From Membranipora membranacea (Eukaryota; Bryozoa; Gymnolaemata; Cheilostomatida; Membraniporidae): a stretch of DNA of 64,000 nt. The stretch is from the NCBI GenBank assembly GCA_914767715.1, contig OU612068.1:34596001-34660000 (forward strand), given 5' to 3'. Made by a program: the position numbers and the translations under genes. This document shows positions 50,823 to 63,039 of this stretch, one piece after another. Below the pieces are notes generated by a model, which saw only the letters and a program-made list of their open reading frames with translations, was not told where the DNA came from and ran no database searches. Within the stretch, counting starts at the first letter, position 1, and every line of letters begins with the position of its first letter.

Positions 50823-53800
50823 ATGGCAGATGATGGGTTTAACACTGATAGTGAAGATGAGCTGCCACATGGCTGGGAGGAGAGAGTTTCCATTGATGGC
50901 AGAGTTTTCTATGCATGGTAACATTCTAATGAAGACTTATTTATGAAACTATTTCTCTCTCTGGCTTTACTTAATCATTTTCCTTATCATGATATTTATT
51001 TATTACTTGTTGATAAATAAAGTCTTTGCATGTGTGGTTAAGCTTTTATTTGTCAACACAGTGACATTGGCTAGCACAATCACTTCAGGCTTCTGGAAAA
51101 AACTTAAACAACAGAGCCTAAGTCAAACCAATGAACTCCCTCTCAAGTTCATTGGTCAAACCCTTCAGGCCCGGGTGAGGTACTACTCTCTCTCTTCAGG
51201 TTACTCCGACTCCGTGTAGCTTTGGTTGCTCGGGTCTAGCGTTGATCAGTGTTGAATCTGAAGTCAGCGTCTGCAGTAGACTCATGGAGAAAATAACATT
51301 TATAGACACAGTTAATCAACTTTCAGCAATAGAAAATCTATAAATAATAAGCATAAAATATTTGCCTCTGAAACGCAAAAATAAAGTGTTGTTGTGACAT
51401 GCCCATTTAATCATAGTGCACAAAAACCAAAAAGTTATGGGCATGTCCTAGTACATTGTTACGGTTGAGCATGAGTCATTGTGATCAGGGCTATCGAATC
51501 ATTTAATCTAAGTGTTAGCATTTAACATGTGATCGCATCCGGTTGTAAAAGGTGCCTTTAAAAATGTTATAGAGTTAAATTGAGGGTTAATTGTGTTACC
51601 TCTGGTATAGTGTGTGGTTACAAAAGTTATATAATCATGGATGTCAATATCGTAATCTCCAAGCTGTATTTTGTTGATCAACTGTATGTCTAAATGATGT
51701 CGCCTGTCAAACAAAGAAATAATGTTATGTTTTTCCATAGTCTCTCTGACGCTGTCCATTTGATCCAGGTGGTAGATCCACCTTACTGCTTTACGTTGCA
51801 CCGAGTCAATAGAAGTGATCCGCTGCTCAACCTGTGGGGACCAAACTTGTGAGGCATATTCAACTGTGGGTCGAACAATGGTATTAAAAGCCAAGAGTTT
51901 GGTCTTCTCATTAGCACAGTTAAGGCATCGTCCAATCATACCTCGGAGCTGATTACCTTTCCTAACTATATCATCGATGTGTTCTTTGATTTTAAGCTTA
52001 GAGTCTATTTTAACACCTAGATATTTTACACTAGTGCCCTGTGGGATAATCTGACCATTGAGACAAAAATTATGCGTAGGGGTCAAACTTCCCCCAGCGG
52101 GCACATTGCATGCGGCAACATGTTTCCAATGTCGCAATTGGATTGTTTCTGTGTTGCATGGTACACGTTTAACATTCAATATCTTGTAGATGCATAAATG
52201 GTGCATACAAAGCAACACAGTTTTTTCCAATATGGTAACTGCGCAGTAACTACAGCTACTTTACTCGAGAGTAATTTGCAAGAATACTGGCATCATATGC
52301 GATAAAATGCTTTGCCATTTGTTTGCTAACACTCTGTGTGGCTCCAAATTGTGTGCAATTCTATTTTGCACTGTTTTATTCCATTTTCTTAAAATCAAAT
52401 CTAGTCTCTAGACCACATGGGAATGATGCGTTTATGACCACGTAGAGGCATAAATGGTGCATACAAAGCAACACAGTTTTTTGCAATATGGTAACTGCGC
52501 AGTAACTACAGCTACTTCACTAGAGAGTAATTTGCAAAAATACTGGCATCATATGGGATAAAAATGCTTTGCAATTTGTTTGCTAACACTCTGTGTGGCT
52601 CCAAATTGTGTGCGATTCTATTTTGCACTGTTGTATTCCATTTTCTTAAAATCAAATCTAGTCTCTAAACTGCCCAGCGGGCAATAAGTTGTCTAAATTG
52701 AGTTGGAAAGAGGTTACCAGAAGAGGTTGAACACTGTTGCCAATTGTATGCCATATGGACCGGTGGAAGAGGTTGCCAAAAAGGGATTTTTAGCAACCTC
52801 TTCAAGAAGTTTGATATAAGTTTTATATCCTTCTCAGGGAATGATATAACAGGGATATTGTTAACTGTCTCTATCCAATATTAAAATTGAATAGTTCATT
52901 CATTTGTTATATATATTTATTTATTATGTTACTCATAAGGCCTGTAGAGGAGGGAGTCAGGGCAGGGAGTACTGTCTGAGTGGGTCTGCTGTAGAAGGCT
53001 TCTGCAATGCTTAGAGCATTTAGCCTAAGAGTGTAAAGACTCAGCTGGAATCAATGATTCTTGCTACAACAAATGTATCCTTCCATCACCACCACTTTTT
53101 GTGTTGAGTGGGAAGTGGTGCCAGAAGCAGTTGATTCAATCAATGGCCACATATTTGCCTATTTCAACTTTCTTGGATGTGATACTGGTTCACAGGAATA
53201 AAATAGGGATGCTGATTTCTCATTTGGTTGTTTGGTGTCTGGGTGTAGAGAATTCTCGAATATAATCAATCAGCTAGGGGAGATAAATGCTACTTTGGTC
53301 TGCAAATTACATCGACCTCGCATTGACAACCATTTTTACACTCAGCCTAGACTTCTGTGTACCATTGAAAACAGTGAGGAATAAACTGTTTTCATGCTGG
53401 AGCCATATTAATAGATGGTAAATACATTATAATTTGAGTGTTAGCTAAGCTTTGTCAGTCCAGAAAATTATTTCTGCAACCGCCAACGGCAAGAAAATAA
53501 AGTATCAAAGCAGAAGCATCTAAAACCACTTTTATCTGTTGCTGGGAAATGGGGATATGTGGCTCCCTCTGGCATACCTATCAAAGACAGGTGATGTCAG
53601 AGGATATTGGCCAACAAAAAATCGGCCCATTGGCAACCTCTTCAAAAGGTTGCTGGCTAAGCCTTGCCGGCTGGGTGCATGGGAATGATGCGTTCATGAC
53701 TGCGTAGCTGTTGAATTTGTATACATTACTTGTATTTATCTCCCCTGGTAAGCTGCTAACGTTTGGTAAGCCCTTGTGACAACACAACAGTGCAATATAA

Positions 53801-56800
53801 TTATTTAAAAAAACCATTATTCAATAACTTTGAAACATTAATACATGTCAGTATTTTGAAATTGGTTAATAAATAGCTTAGTTTAGATTACCTGAATTGA
53901 GCACCACTTAATGTTCTTTGCGAATAAAGTTGAACCAGATTGTATTCGAAATAAGTTTCAAGAGTTACACTGCAGATGACTCAATGACTTACCCTACACT
54001 AGTGGAAGTCCAATGGTCCAATGGGCCTACTACTCAACATCCACAGTGGACTGAATCACTATGATTAAAACACCCTCCTAAATGCTAATTGATATTAAAT
54101 CTAACAAATCGTAATTAAAATGAAATATTTACTGAGGTATGATATGTATGATATGTATAAATTTGCTGTGTAGAAAACGCATGGTTACTATATATACAAG
54201 CCTCTAGTTAGATGTGTAGCAGAGGCAGTTTATATATCATAACAATATCTACTAAAATGCACCATTCCAACATATAATAGCGTGACAGATTGCCACATTA
54301 GGCAGACGTAGTTCAGCCTCTAAGGTAAACATCTTTTCAACATAGTTTAGATACAGTTGTGCCGGCTGGGCCCATTTCTAAATGAATACATTAGCTGACA
54401 TTAAACACCATCTTCCGCTTCTCAGCCCATTTAGCCATTCTGTTAATGTCGGTTTGGAATGCAACCGCATCATCATCATTGTCTATGACCTTGCACAGCA
54501 GTGCATCATCAGCATAAAGTCTGATGTCTGATTCTAAATCGCATGTCAAATCATTTATATAGAGCAGAAACAGCAATGGCCCGAGCACGGACCCCTGTGA
54601 CACCCCTGACGTCACCGGAAAGGATTCAGAGACACCTCCATTGACTGTTACCACAGAGTCCGTCCACTCAGCCATTGCTCTATCCACGATATCAATTCGA
54701 TTGGAAATTTGTAGGCATGAAGTTTATTTATCAGCATTTTATGACATACTTTATCGAAAGCTTTTTTAAAATCAAATGAAACCATGTTGTGCATCTGTTT
54801 AGAGTTAATGGCATTACCAGCATTATGGACAACATGTAAGAGCTGTGTTGTAGTATTTAGGTGTTTCCTGAAACCATGTTGTTTTGGTGTCAGAATGTCA
54901 TGTTCATCGGTAAAGTCCCACATCTGCGATACTATGATGTGTTCTAAAACTTTTTCTATAACACAAGTAAGGCTGATAGGTCTGTAATTTCCCGGTTCCG
55001 ATCTTGATCCTGACTTATAGATGGGTACAACTTTAGCTTTCTTCCAATCATCTGGGATTTGATGCGTTTTGATGGATTTTTCAAAGATCATAATGATGCA
55101 CTGCATAAACTCCTCTACATTCTCAGCAAGAGCCTTGATGGTATACACAGATATTTCGTCTGGTCCCCCCGCCTTTTTAACATCTAGATTCTTCACCAGC
55201 GTCTTCACACCGCTACAGCTCACTCTCATCTTGTCCTTGTTATCAGAGATGTTCTCAGTTTGTTCTACATCTTCCCCTGGTACAAACACAGAAGCAAAGA
55301 AACTAGCAAGACTGTCAGGGATTTGATCAGGCGCAGAGTTCTTAATACTGCTTATCTGGTTGGATTGACCTTTGTGTTTGTTGATAAAGTTGTACAAGGG
55401 TTTGACATTGCCTTTGTCTAACTCATCTGAGACATGGATGTCCATGAAATCTTTCTTAGCTTTTTTGATTAGCTTTTTGACCTCCTTGCTTTTAGCTTTT
55501 TCACGCTCATCATTGAAGATACCTTGTTCTTTAAGGTCAGTGTAAAGGTCATCCCTTTGTCTCATGGCTCTCAACAAGTCCCGTATCATCCACGATTGGC
55601 CTTTAGGTCTATTTAGCAATTTAGGAACATGTTTGTCTAAAGATTCTGAAATAGCTTTCTTGAAGTCTATCCACATTTGATCAACGTTCTTACCTTCGTT
55701 TTTCTGTTTTAAATCGTGAAATATTTCCTGAATTTTTGTATAATCAGCTCTTTTGAAATTATGTTTCTCCTGAGCTGGACTTTCTTTGATCTTTTGTTGT
55801 GCATCAGGTCTAGAAATATCCACTATCCCATATCCACTAATTAGGGCTGGTTTCAATTAGGATCCGGCTAAATTGTATTTAGCAGGCATATGCCTGAGCT
55901 TTAGCCAGATCTCAGCAGCCACTTAATCATGTTTCAATTAGGCCCTGCTACCACTCAGGTGTCACTCTCAGCTTAATAGATTGATATTCATTTTGGAGAA
56001 ATCTCACATTATCACTAAACACGACAGAGTTTATGTGTCTATGATTTTTTATGTCAATTGTCATTGCAGATTGATTACACTTTGATGAGTCGTAACCATA
56101 GGACTGCCGCAGTTCCTGATTTTGAGCTCAAAATCAGGAACTGCGGCAGTCCTATGGTCGTAACTAATCATAAATTACTATAGTATGATACTATTCAATC
56201 AATTAGGATATATTACATGTGTAATAGCATGGTGGCTGAGTGATAGCCGCCTAAAACGGAACAGCCAAGATTCAGCCAGGCATCAGCCAAGTGTGTGTTT
56301 AATTTTTAGTAATTGAAACCCGATTTTGTGAGTGGCTGAGCTTTAGCTGGCATTTAGCTGTGAAAGCACGGCTAAATCTCTAATTGAAACCAGCCCAAGG
56401 CAGGTCAGGACAAACATCAATATGCTTTTTTTATATAGAGATAGAGAGGCTTATACTTTCAACTAGGCCTAAAAAAGGTACCCTTCTCATCATCGGTATT
56501 TTATCATGTAAATATCAATGTCAAATTTGAGGGAAGATGCCTCATTCCTGTCTTGTCTCATTGACACCAGTTGCAGTACAGACAGTGACTCCGAAGGATG
56601 AGAGAGTTCAAATTGTCTAATAGCCAAGCTCTATTCATTGAATTTCTAATCTCAGATGTGTGTATTCTGGCTTGGCTATGATGCATCATTGAGTTGTATG
56701 CATGCACACACAATGCTGAAACTACGGGCAACATGCGATATGGTATCCAATAAAATCTGGTTCTCAAAATCAAAGATTTGATAAATATGGTTGAGTTTAT

Positions 56801-59800
56801 TTTGGGAAACACATTAAAGATCAGTGTGATATGCAATAACTAGCTGACACCCATTGCCAACAAGTTATTCTCCATCTTATAATTTCTTTTGTGCATACAT
56901 ATATATGTATATATATATATATATATATATGTGTCATATAAAAACGAGTAATAATACCATGTAAGGAGTAAATTGTTGCAATCATTGAAATCAGGAAATT
57001 GAGACAGCTGCCAAAACCCATTACATGTCTACTATCTCTATAGTAAGATGATTCAAATTATATGATTATATGATAAAATTCCAATATATCACATTGCAAC
57101 TAAACAGTGAGAATAATCCCTGTTGTGGTGCCCACGCTTGGTCATTACTGATACTGATTATTAAAGGGCAACCAAGGTTTCGCAGCAATGTATAAATAGG
57201 GAGTAAAGAATGTGCTAGGCACATTGAATTCCATATCTGGAATAGCATCATTAGCTTTCTTTTGCAAAATAAAGGGCTTGCAAAAATAGCCAGTCCCTAG
57301 TAGCAATCTAGAAATGCCCAAATCATCGACACTGTAGGGGTATAATTACTGTTTGCAATTTTGTAAACAAGACAATTTCTCAGGCTAATTATTCATGCTA
57401 CTAGGGACAGCCAATCAGATAACAGTCAGATGGGTCTCTGTGTTTAGTGTACTAACTGTATAACGCTATGATACTATTTCCATTCTATGAGAAGAATTTA
57501 ATTCAGTGGCTAGGCAGTATTAGCTTTGTGCATGACTCAGTGCAAAACTCAATGTAGTTGCTGACTCTAAGCTGGGTAACACTTCAGTTTAGGGGAGGTG
57601 TCAAGATATTGCTGTTATAAAGATAGAGCACAGGCTAAATACAACAGGAACAGGAAACTGCTCTGTGAGGTTCTATTTTAGCTGAGTTTGAATGTGCAGC
57701 GCAGACCACAAAACTCCTTCAATAACTTCTTCTCAAGCGAAATGAGCCTGAACACCGGATTGTCTCTCTCTCTCTGATTGTGTAAAATGCCTATTAAACT
57801 AATCTAGGGAAAACAAAATCCATCAAAAGTTAGTGATCATTCAGCTCCAGCCTGACCAGGAGGAGATGGCTCTACAACCAGGCAAAACGTTTAGAAAACC
57901 CATTCTATGGGTAATGTACAGTCTCTAATGAAGCCGTGGTCAGCTCTTTAGAAACTAGCTATGCATTGTGCCAGGCCCTGTTCTCTTGTTTTTAGCCATC
58001 AAACACAGAAGACACAGTGGACACATCCTGTCAGCGATAAAAGGAAGAAGATTACAGGAGGTATGTGGAGATAAATCTATTATTATAAGTGACTTATGAA
58101 TGATGACAGCTGAAAAGACCTAAGTATCGATATCTATCAAAAGTTATCATAATTTATCTCACATGAAATCAAATCAGAATTCGAGGTTGATGATGTCATG
58201 TCACCATTTAAATGTAAGCAAGTCTGTATATCAGTATATCTACTGGTGCTAAACCTGCTCTGTCATATTTTAGAATTACCGTATGGCTGGGAGAGAAAGA
58301 TAGGGGACAGTGGCTATGTTTACTATGTGGAGTGAGTAACCATAAATCTCATTGATACCACCATTTCATGAATAATTACCATGCTAGGTTGTGTGAAATG
58401 TGCATTAATTTATGATTCTTTTTATGATTCAATTTTAATTTGCCATTGAAGGAACTCTGGTAACAGTATCATCTAAGTCCAAACAATGAACTCCTTCTCA
58501 GTTCATTGATCCAAGGCTCTAAGAAACTTGTGATGGAAAACAGAAACTTGTTCTACATTAAAATGAAAACAATCTGCAATATTGTAGTCACATGAACAAG
58601 AAGACGACATTTACTGATCCTCGCCTGGCCTTCGCTGTAGAAGATAAGGATATCGTGGGTGATGTGAGCTCAATCAAACAGAAGTTTGATTCTTACTCCA
58701 CCGCTCAACAGGTTCTAACGGGCCGCGATCTGACAGGCAAATATGCTGTCATCACGGGAGCTAGTGCTGGAATCGGTATGCGCAATATGAGAGTTACTGT
58801 GTAACTTAAAGTAAAAGTCAGCTTTTGAAAAAAAACTGTAGGCATGCTTCTTTAAAGGAATTTCATATCTCGATACCCATTATAACTTGCAAATCCTTGC
58901 CATCTTACAGGAGAGGCCGCTAGGAAAAGTTTGAATTTAAAAAGTTGGCTTTCACTTGAAAAATTGATTGTCTAGGGATCTAGACTTTGGTGCACTCGGA
59001 AGCGGGGACGCTCCACTACACGCCTCGAGTCTAGGTCCCATAGCTATCAATTGATTGATGTTCCATCCAAAGGAACATCGATCTAAGATTTAGGTATATT
59101 TGTAGTTTTTAAAGGAAATGACTGTCATCAGTCATGATGTTCTGCACTGATACTTATCACTAAACTACTTATAACTGAATATTGTGAATCCTTGATCTTA
59201 CCTTTAAAAATCCTCGAAATATCAAACCACCTCCTGATCCTATCAAATTCTGAAGGGATATGAATCAAGAGCTAGTATTATCCATCACAACTAAGTAACA
59301 AAGATGCAGAATCAATTTAATTAACAACTAAATTAACATAGTTTGTACAGAATAGCTACAGTTTGATTCTCACAGTTCACTTTTTTGTAATCTTACTTTG
59401 CTCTGCTTTCTCAAGGGTAGGAAATTATTTAATCCGATCAGCCTGTCACTTCTCTTCCTAATATTTTATGGTTGCTGTGTTTTTGAACACATGATATGCA
59501 CATATCATTCTCTGCATTCTATTCCAAATTCCTCACAAAATGCATGCAATGTGATTATTGCGTCTAATTAATTCCTGTGCATTTCTATTTCCTCCCCCAA
59601 ACTGACTGAACTTTATAAGGGAGCAAGTCCTACTACAGGCAAGAACTATTGAACCCTCTCAGTGACCGATGATCTCCAAATATTGCCTACACACTGTGAC
59701 AAATGAAAAATTTCTGAATGTTGAGTGTTTGGGTATTCATTGGACTGTGACCTAACATCAGAATCGTTATCATATCGTTGTGTGTAGCAGTAGCAAGGTA

Positions 59801-61612
59801 TTGCCTATTATCAAAAAGGCAAATAATCCTTCATTTATGATTTTAAAGGTTTTGAGACAGCGAGATCTCTGGCTCTAGCTGGGTGTACCGTTATTATGGC
59901 ATGTCGGAATGTAGTCGCTGGCCAGACCTGCGCTGATAGCATCACTAAGGAGCTACCTGAGGCAAAAGTACATGTAATGTACATCGATCTGGCATCACTA
60001 AAATCTGTCAGAAACTTTTCTCTGGAATACGTCAAGAAAAACTGGTAAGATTATACCGCAATTTACAGACACTTCATGAATGAACAATTTTTTCATTCTG
60101 TACTTTATTTTCTAGTTCAAATCAGAGGTGAATGTGTAACTTGAGTGGTGAGTGGGATTGCTAAAAAAGAATTTTTCAATTTGTGCAACCAATCCGATCA
60201 TGAAATCCATTGATCAGAATTAGTTGACAACATTGAGAGGCAGTAAAGATATAACGTGTATATGGTTATATACAATATGTATAATAATACATTATTCGAC
60301 AAGCTATTTTCCTATGATATATGTTGTAGGCCTCTTCACATGCTGATTTTGAATGCTGGAGTTCTATCACCTCCCCACACTATAACAGAAGATGGTCTGG
60401 AGTTGTCCTATCAGGTTAACTGTCTATCTCACCACTATATGTGTCGTCTGCTGGAGAAAGTCCTCATCAGATCAGCTCCTAGTCGAATCATCAATGTGTC
60501 CTCCGAGTCTCACAGGTTAGTGGTGGATATCTGATACCAGCATGTGATTTTGTCATAAGATAATACGCTGCAGATAATCAATCACTTGAATAACTGAATC
60601 GGGAACTCTGTATATCCCTTGTAATGGTGACAGGGTCTCCATATCCACTGTGAAGTTGTGTATGAGTTTCCTTGATCGTGTTGGAATTTAGGATTGTGCG
60701 AAAGTGTAGCAATGGCTATACAGCACCACAATACACACTCTACAGGGTAAGATAACCATATTTATTATTTCCATAGTTTATTTATGCTAGTAGCTAATAT
60801 TAATGTTGCTGACGGATAGCTAACTTTACTGCTACTGTTACAGATATGCAGGAGGTGTTGTAAAGTCACCCACAGAAGTAACGTTAGCTAACCTGTCACC
60901 TTGTAAGGAGACTTATAACCCACTAGCACAGTACGGCCTTACTAAGCTTTGTACTATTGCCTTCTCTAACGCTATGAATCAGAGGAAGGTCCTCCATAAG
61001 GTGTTCAGTAATAGTCTACACCCCGGATCTCTTATGTCTACATCACTGGGCAGAAACTGGTGGGGATACAGAGTTCTATTTACTTTACTTAGACCATTCA
61101 CTAAAACTATGGTAAGTTTACTCCGTAATATCTACAGATTGATTTAGGACTTATTAGTATCTTATGTACACAATAGGATTAATCTTACTTTTCACTGTGA
61201 CTGATATGATAAGACAGTGTCAGATATATATATTTATTATTGGGGTAACCTCAAAGGTACACATGTTTGTGGTGAGGCTTTGCTTCACGGTAGCTTGTTG
61301 CTTGTACTTGAAGCGTGTTGAGATCTTTCTTTACCATTTTTGCAGCAACAAGGAGCAGCAACAAGTGTATATGTAGCTACTTGTGCGGAGCTTGCTGATG
61401 TCGGGGGTATGTACTTTAATAACTGTTGGGTTTGTGAGCCGTCACCACTAGCTAAAGACGGAGAGTTCTGTGAGAAGGTATATCAGCTCGGTGAACAAAC
61501 AATAGTCAGTAAAATGGGCCCTAATGCTTTTGAGACCGATGTGCCTATCGATGATCACAGCTCACTTTTTGAGAAGGTGGGCACTGAGAAATCTACCCCT
61601 GAGGAGGTATAA
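50823..61612 (+). CDS. WWOX: WW domain-containing oxidoreductase, 8 exons, 440 aa
   Basis: WWOX pairs two WW domains, which bind PPxY partners, with a short-chain dehydrogenase domain. In animals it affects metabolism and stress signalling. Exons: 50823-50917, 57996-58060, 58274-58331, 58588-58775, 59849-60044, 60330-60515, 60844-61111 and 61346-61612. All are GT-AG and in phase. WW1 has Trp18 and Trp40. WW2 has Trp59 but Phe81 where a second Trp is usual; human WWOX has Tyr there. The SDR part has TGASAGIG (129-136), NAG (209-211), VSSESHR, and the catalytic pair Tyr293/Lys297 in YGLTK. HPGSLMSTSL and MYFNNCW follow. The start is supported by DTD/NTDSEDELP likeness to the human N terminus. 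The C terminus has an acidic extension of about 25 residues past human WWOX (414 aa). Intron 1 (7.1 kb) is full of transposons. Confidence 0.96.
52192..52672. repeat. 256-bp direct duplication inside the outer transposon
   Basis: GCATAAATGGTGCATACAAA starts at 52192 and again at 52448, and similarity continues through CTACAGCTACTT and AATCAAATCTAGTCTCTA. The second copy stops at 52672, where the inner element is inserted, and resumes after 53675 with GCATGGGAATGATGCGTTCA. Confidence 0.88.
52673..53675. mobile_element. Inner TIR transposon nested in the outer one, TG target duplication
   Basis: The left end is CCCAGCGGGCAATAAG and the inverted right end CCCAGCCGGCAAGGCT, with the same G/C asymmetry at position 7 as the outer element, so it is the same family. 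TG flanks both ends (52671-52672 and 53676-53677). The uninterrupted duplicate at 52192-52447 supports the empty-site sequence. Subterminal AGAGGTTGCC/AGAGGTTACC motifs occur repeatedly near both ends, as expected for transposase binding sites. It is 1,003 bp and has no transposase. Confidence 0.85.
55844..56396. mobile_element. 553-bp MITE with terminal GGGCTGGTTTCAATTAG repeats
   Basis: The left end GGGCTGGTTTCAATTAG is mirrored by the right end CTAATTGAAACCAGCCC, a perfect 17-bp TIR. The interior has several GGCTAAA / TTTAGCC and AGCCA motifs. It truncates the second LINE at its 5' side. A 64-bp perfect palindrome is embedded at 56095-56158. No target duplication was recognised. Confidence 0.88.
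56095..56158. repeat. 64-bp perfect palindrome inside the MITE
   Basis: It is centred on GAGCTC with arms of 32 bp and no unpaired base. The arm sequence (CATAGGACTGCCGCAGTTCC...) also occurs with about two differences near 25893-25924, without the palindrome partner. This suggests a second small inserted repeat inside the MITE. Confidence 0.93.
56397..57995. other. Remainder of WWOX intron 1
   Basis: This is non-coding intron sequence with a (TA)n microsatellite at 56895-56932. The motif-less ORFs here are short and not supported. Confidence 0.6.
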
Positions 61613-63039
61613 GCTGATGTGATATACGACTAAGAGTATTCATTCATTCTCTGCTGTTATTTTTGCCCCTTGTCAACTCTTGGATTTGTAGATTTTTTGC
61701 TTAATTATTTTTTACCCTCTATTGATACAAAATCTAGTGGAAGTTCAATAAGGTAAAACAAGTGCAGTCCTTTTTTATACTGCCATCGTTGTATCGCTAT
61801 TATGAATCTTCCTTTTTAACTTCCTTTCCTTTCATGGACATATTCCATACTTGCTGGTGCTTATTTTATTATTAATGAAATGCGAAGGAGAAACCTGGTC
61901 TGACCTGATGGGAATTCCAAAATACCATTTCACTACTCATCCCTCCACCTATAGAATGCCTTAACATAATGTGAGAGACAACTGGTTATAGGGCCATTTA
62001 TGTATCTGAAATGGTACTACCCTCTAGGAGTTTAGTTTTTGCGGCATTTAGGATTCGCTTTTCGCGTTGTTGCCTAGGTTGCGAAATTTAGTGTATCTTA
62101 AATTAAACTCACTCACCATAGTTTCATAAACAATGTGCAATTATACAGGAATACACCTTGCTGAAGCATGCAAACTAGCGTGGTGTAGTGGTCTAAGTGT
62201 CTGCCTTGCAATCAAATGGAGATTTATGCCCAGCTTGGACATTTTTTTTTAAATTTTCACTAGTAAGCCTACTAGCGAAATTTAGTACTAGTGAAATTTA
62301 GTACCAGGTACCAGGTCGAAATTAAACTCTAGCTAAATTAAACTTCTATAGGGTATATGAAGTTCATTTGTCAAATAACTCATTCATTTCAAAGTTTCAC
62401 CCATTCATCCATTGTCATGATTTGTAAATCCTTTTTGATTAGTTCGTTATAAGTACATTAGTTAATAACATAGTAGTATTATTTTCTTTCATTGATTATG
62501 AAAATAAAAAAATATCTTGTCATCGGAAATATCTGTTACCGCTAGACAGTTTCCTTCCTCTCAGCTTGTACCTGCATACTCTGCTACCTCGATATAAGCC
62601 GGGCCTTCCAAATCGAGTCCCTTGATAATGTTGACCTCAGATCAACTGGAGGATTCAATAATCATTTTGTTCACGGGCAAACAAAGCATCGTAACATATC
62701 CTTGTTTGGTTTGACACACGGCCGGCCAGTAGGATCAGATCAGAGAATCGGGCAGTTCAGAATTAGAATAGCTAACAGTCTCTTTGGATTCTATATAAAT
62801 GTACATGGAACAATGATTTTATTAATATCAGGCATCAAAAAAGTAAACTGGAAAAAATTTGTGCGTGGTAGAAAGTCTATAATATGGAGATATAGATATA
62901 AAATAGTGGTCCTGGAATGATAACCATTCGCAGTGGAGGCCTAGATAGACCGGACCATATATGGTGGAACAGTTATTTTAATATAATACACAAAATTGTG
63001 GACCTTATCATTGAGTGAAAATAAAGTTCTCACTATTTC
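61613..63039. other. Intergenic region between WWOX and the converging gene
   Basis: This holds the WWOX 3' flank and, at 62028-62330, an element with weak terminal repeats (AGGAGTTTAGTTTTTGC against GTCGAAATTAAACTCTA). AATAAAATC on the minus strand near 62815 could serve as the poly(A) signal for the gene that follows. A 72-codon plus-strand ORF at 62702-62920 has no support. Confidence 0.5.
62178..62250 (+). repeat. tRNA-derived (SINE-like) relic
   Basis: GCGTGGTGTAGTGGTCTAAG resembles a tRNA 5' half with A box. CTGCCTTGCAATCAAATGG fits an anticodon arm with TGC in the loop. The T-arm region (TTTATGCCCAGCTTGG) no longer matches a B box, and a T run follows. It lies between the weak inverted repeats of the 62028-62330 element, so it is a relic and not a functional tRNA. 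Confidence 0.55.

Larger units (their letters stand above)
52093..54370. mobile_element. Outer TIR transposon inserted in the LINE, CC target duplication
   Basis: The left end is CCCAGCGGGCAC and the inverted right end CCCAGCCGGCAC, 11 of 12 matching. It is flanked by CC (52091-52092) and CC (54371-54372). Removing it joins the two LINE parts without changing the reading frame, which fixes the borders well. There is no transposase ORF, so it is non-autonomous. A 256-bp direct duplication lies inside (copies start at 52192 and 52448), and the second copy is itself interrupted by a related element. Superfamily is not assigned. A 2-bp duplication of non-TA sequence would suit a CACTA-like group. 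Confidence 0.85.
51508..55843 (-). mobile_element. Second LINE copy (RT region), split by a transposon, in WWOX intron 1
   Basis: The 5' portion (55843-54371) encodes the pre-RT region and RT: KKAGGPDEISVYTIKAL, YRPISLT, KQHGFRKHLNTTTQL, FDFKKAFDKV, GVSQGSVLGPLLFLLYINDL and YADDALL. The 3' portion (52092-51508) encodes the thumb/C-terminal part: KYLGVKIDSKLKI, VRPTVEYASQVW and SVQRKAVRWI. Between them lies a 2,278-bp transposon. Damage includes a frameshift near 54665 and an in-frame TAA just after FNVS (54391). The endonuclease end is missing where the MITE at 55844 begins. It is antisense to WWOX and belongs to a different subfamily from the LINE at 36897-40320. Confidence 0.9.

Noticed and set aside
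51508-52230. A stand-alone 240-codon gene
   Set aside because: Its C-terminal part is LINE reverse-transcriptase thumb sequence and its N-terminal part is read through the end of an inserted transposon.
41477-61612. Spinster and WWOX as an operon
   Set aside because: They share a strand, but 1.7 kb separates them, including a 575-bp foldback and candidate poly(A) signals. Nothing shows co-transcription.
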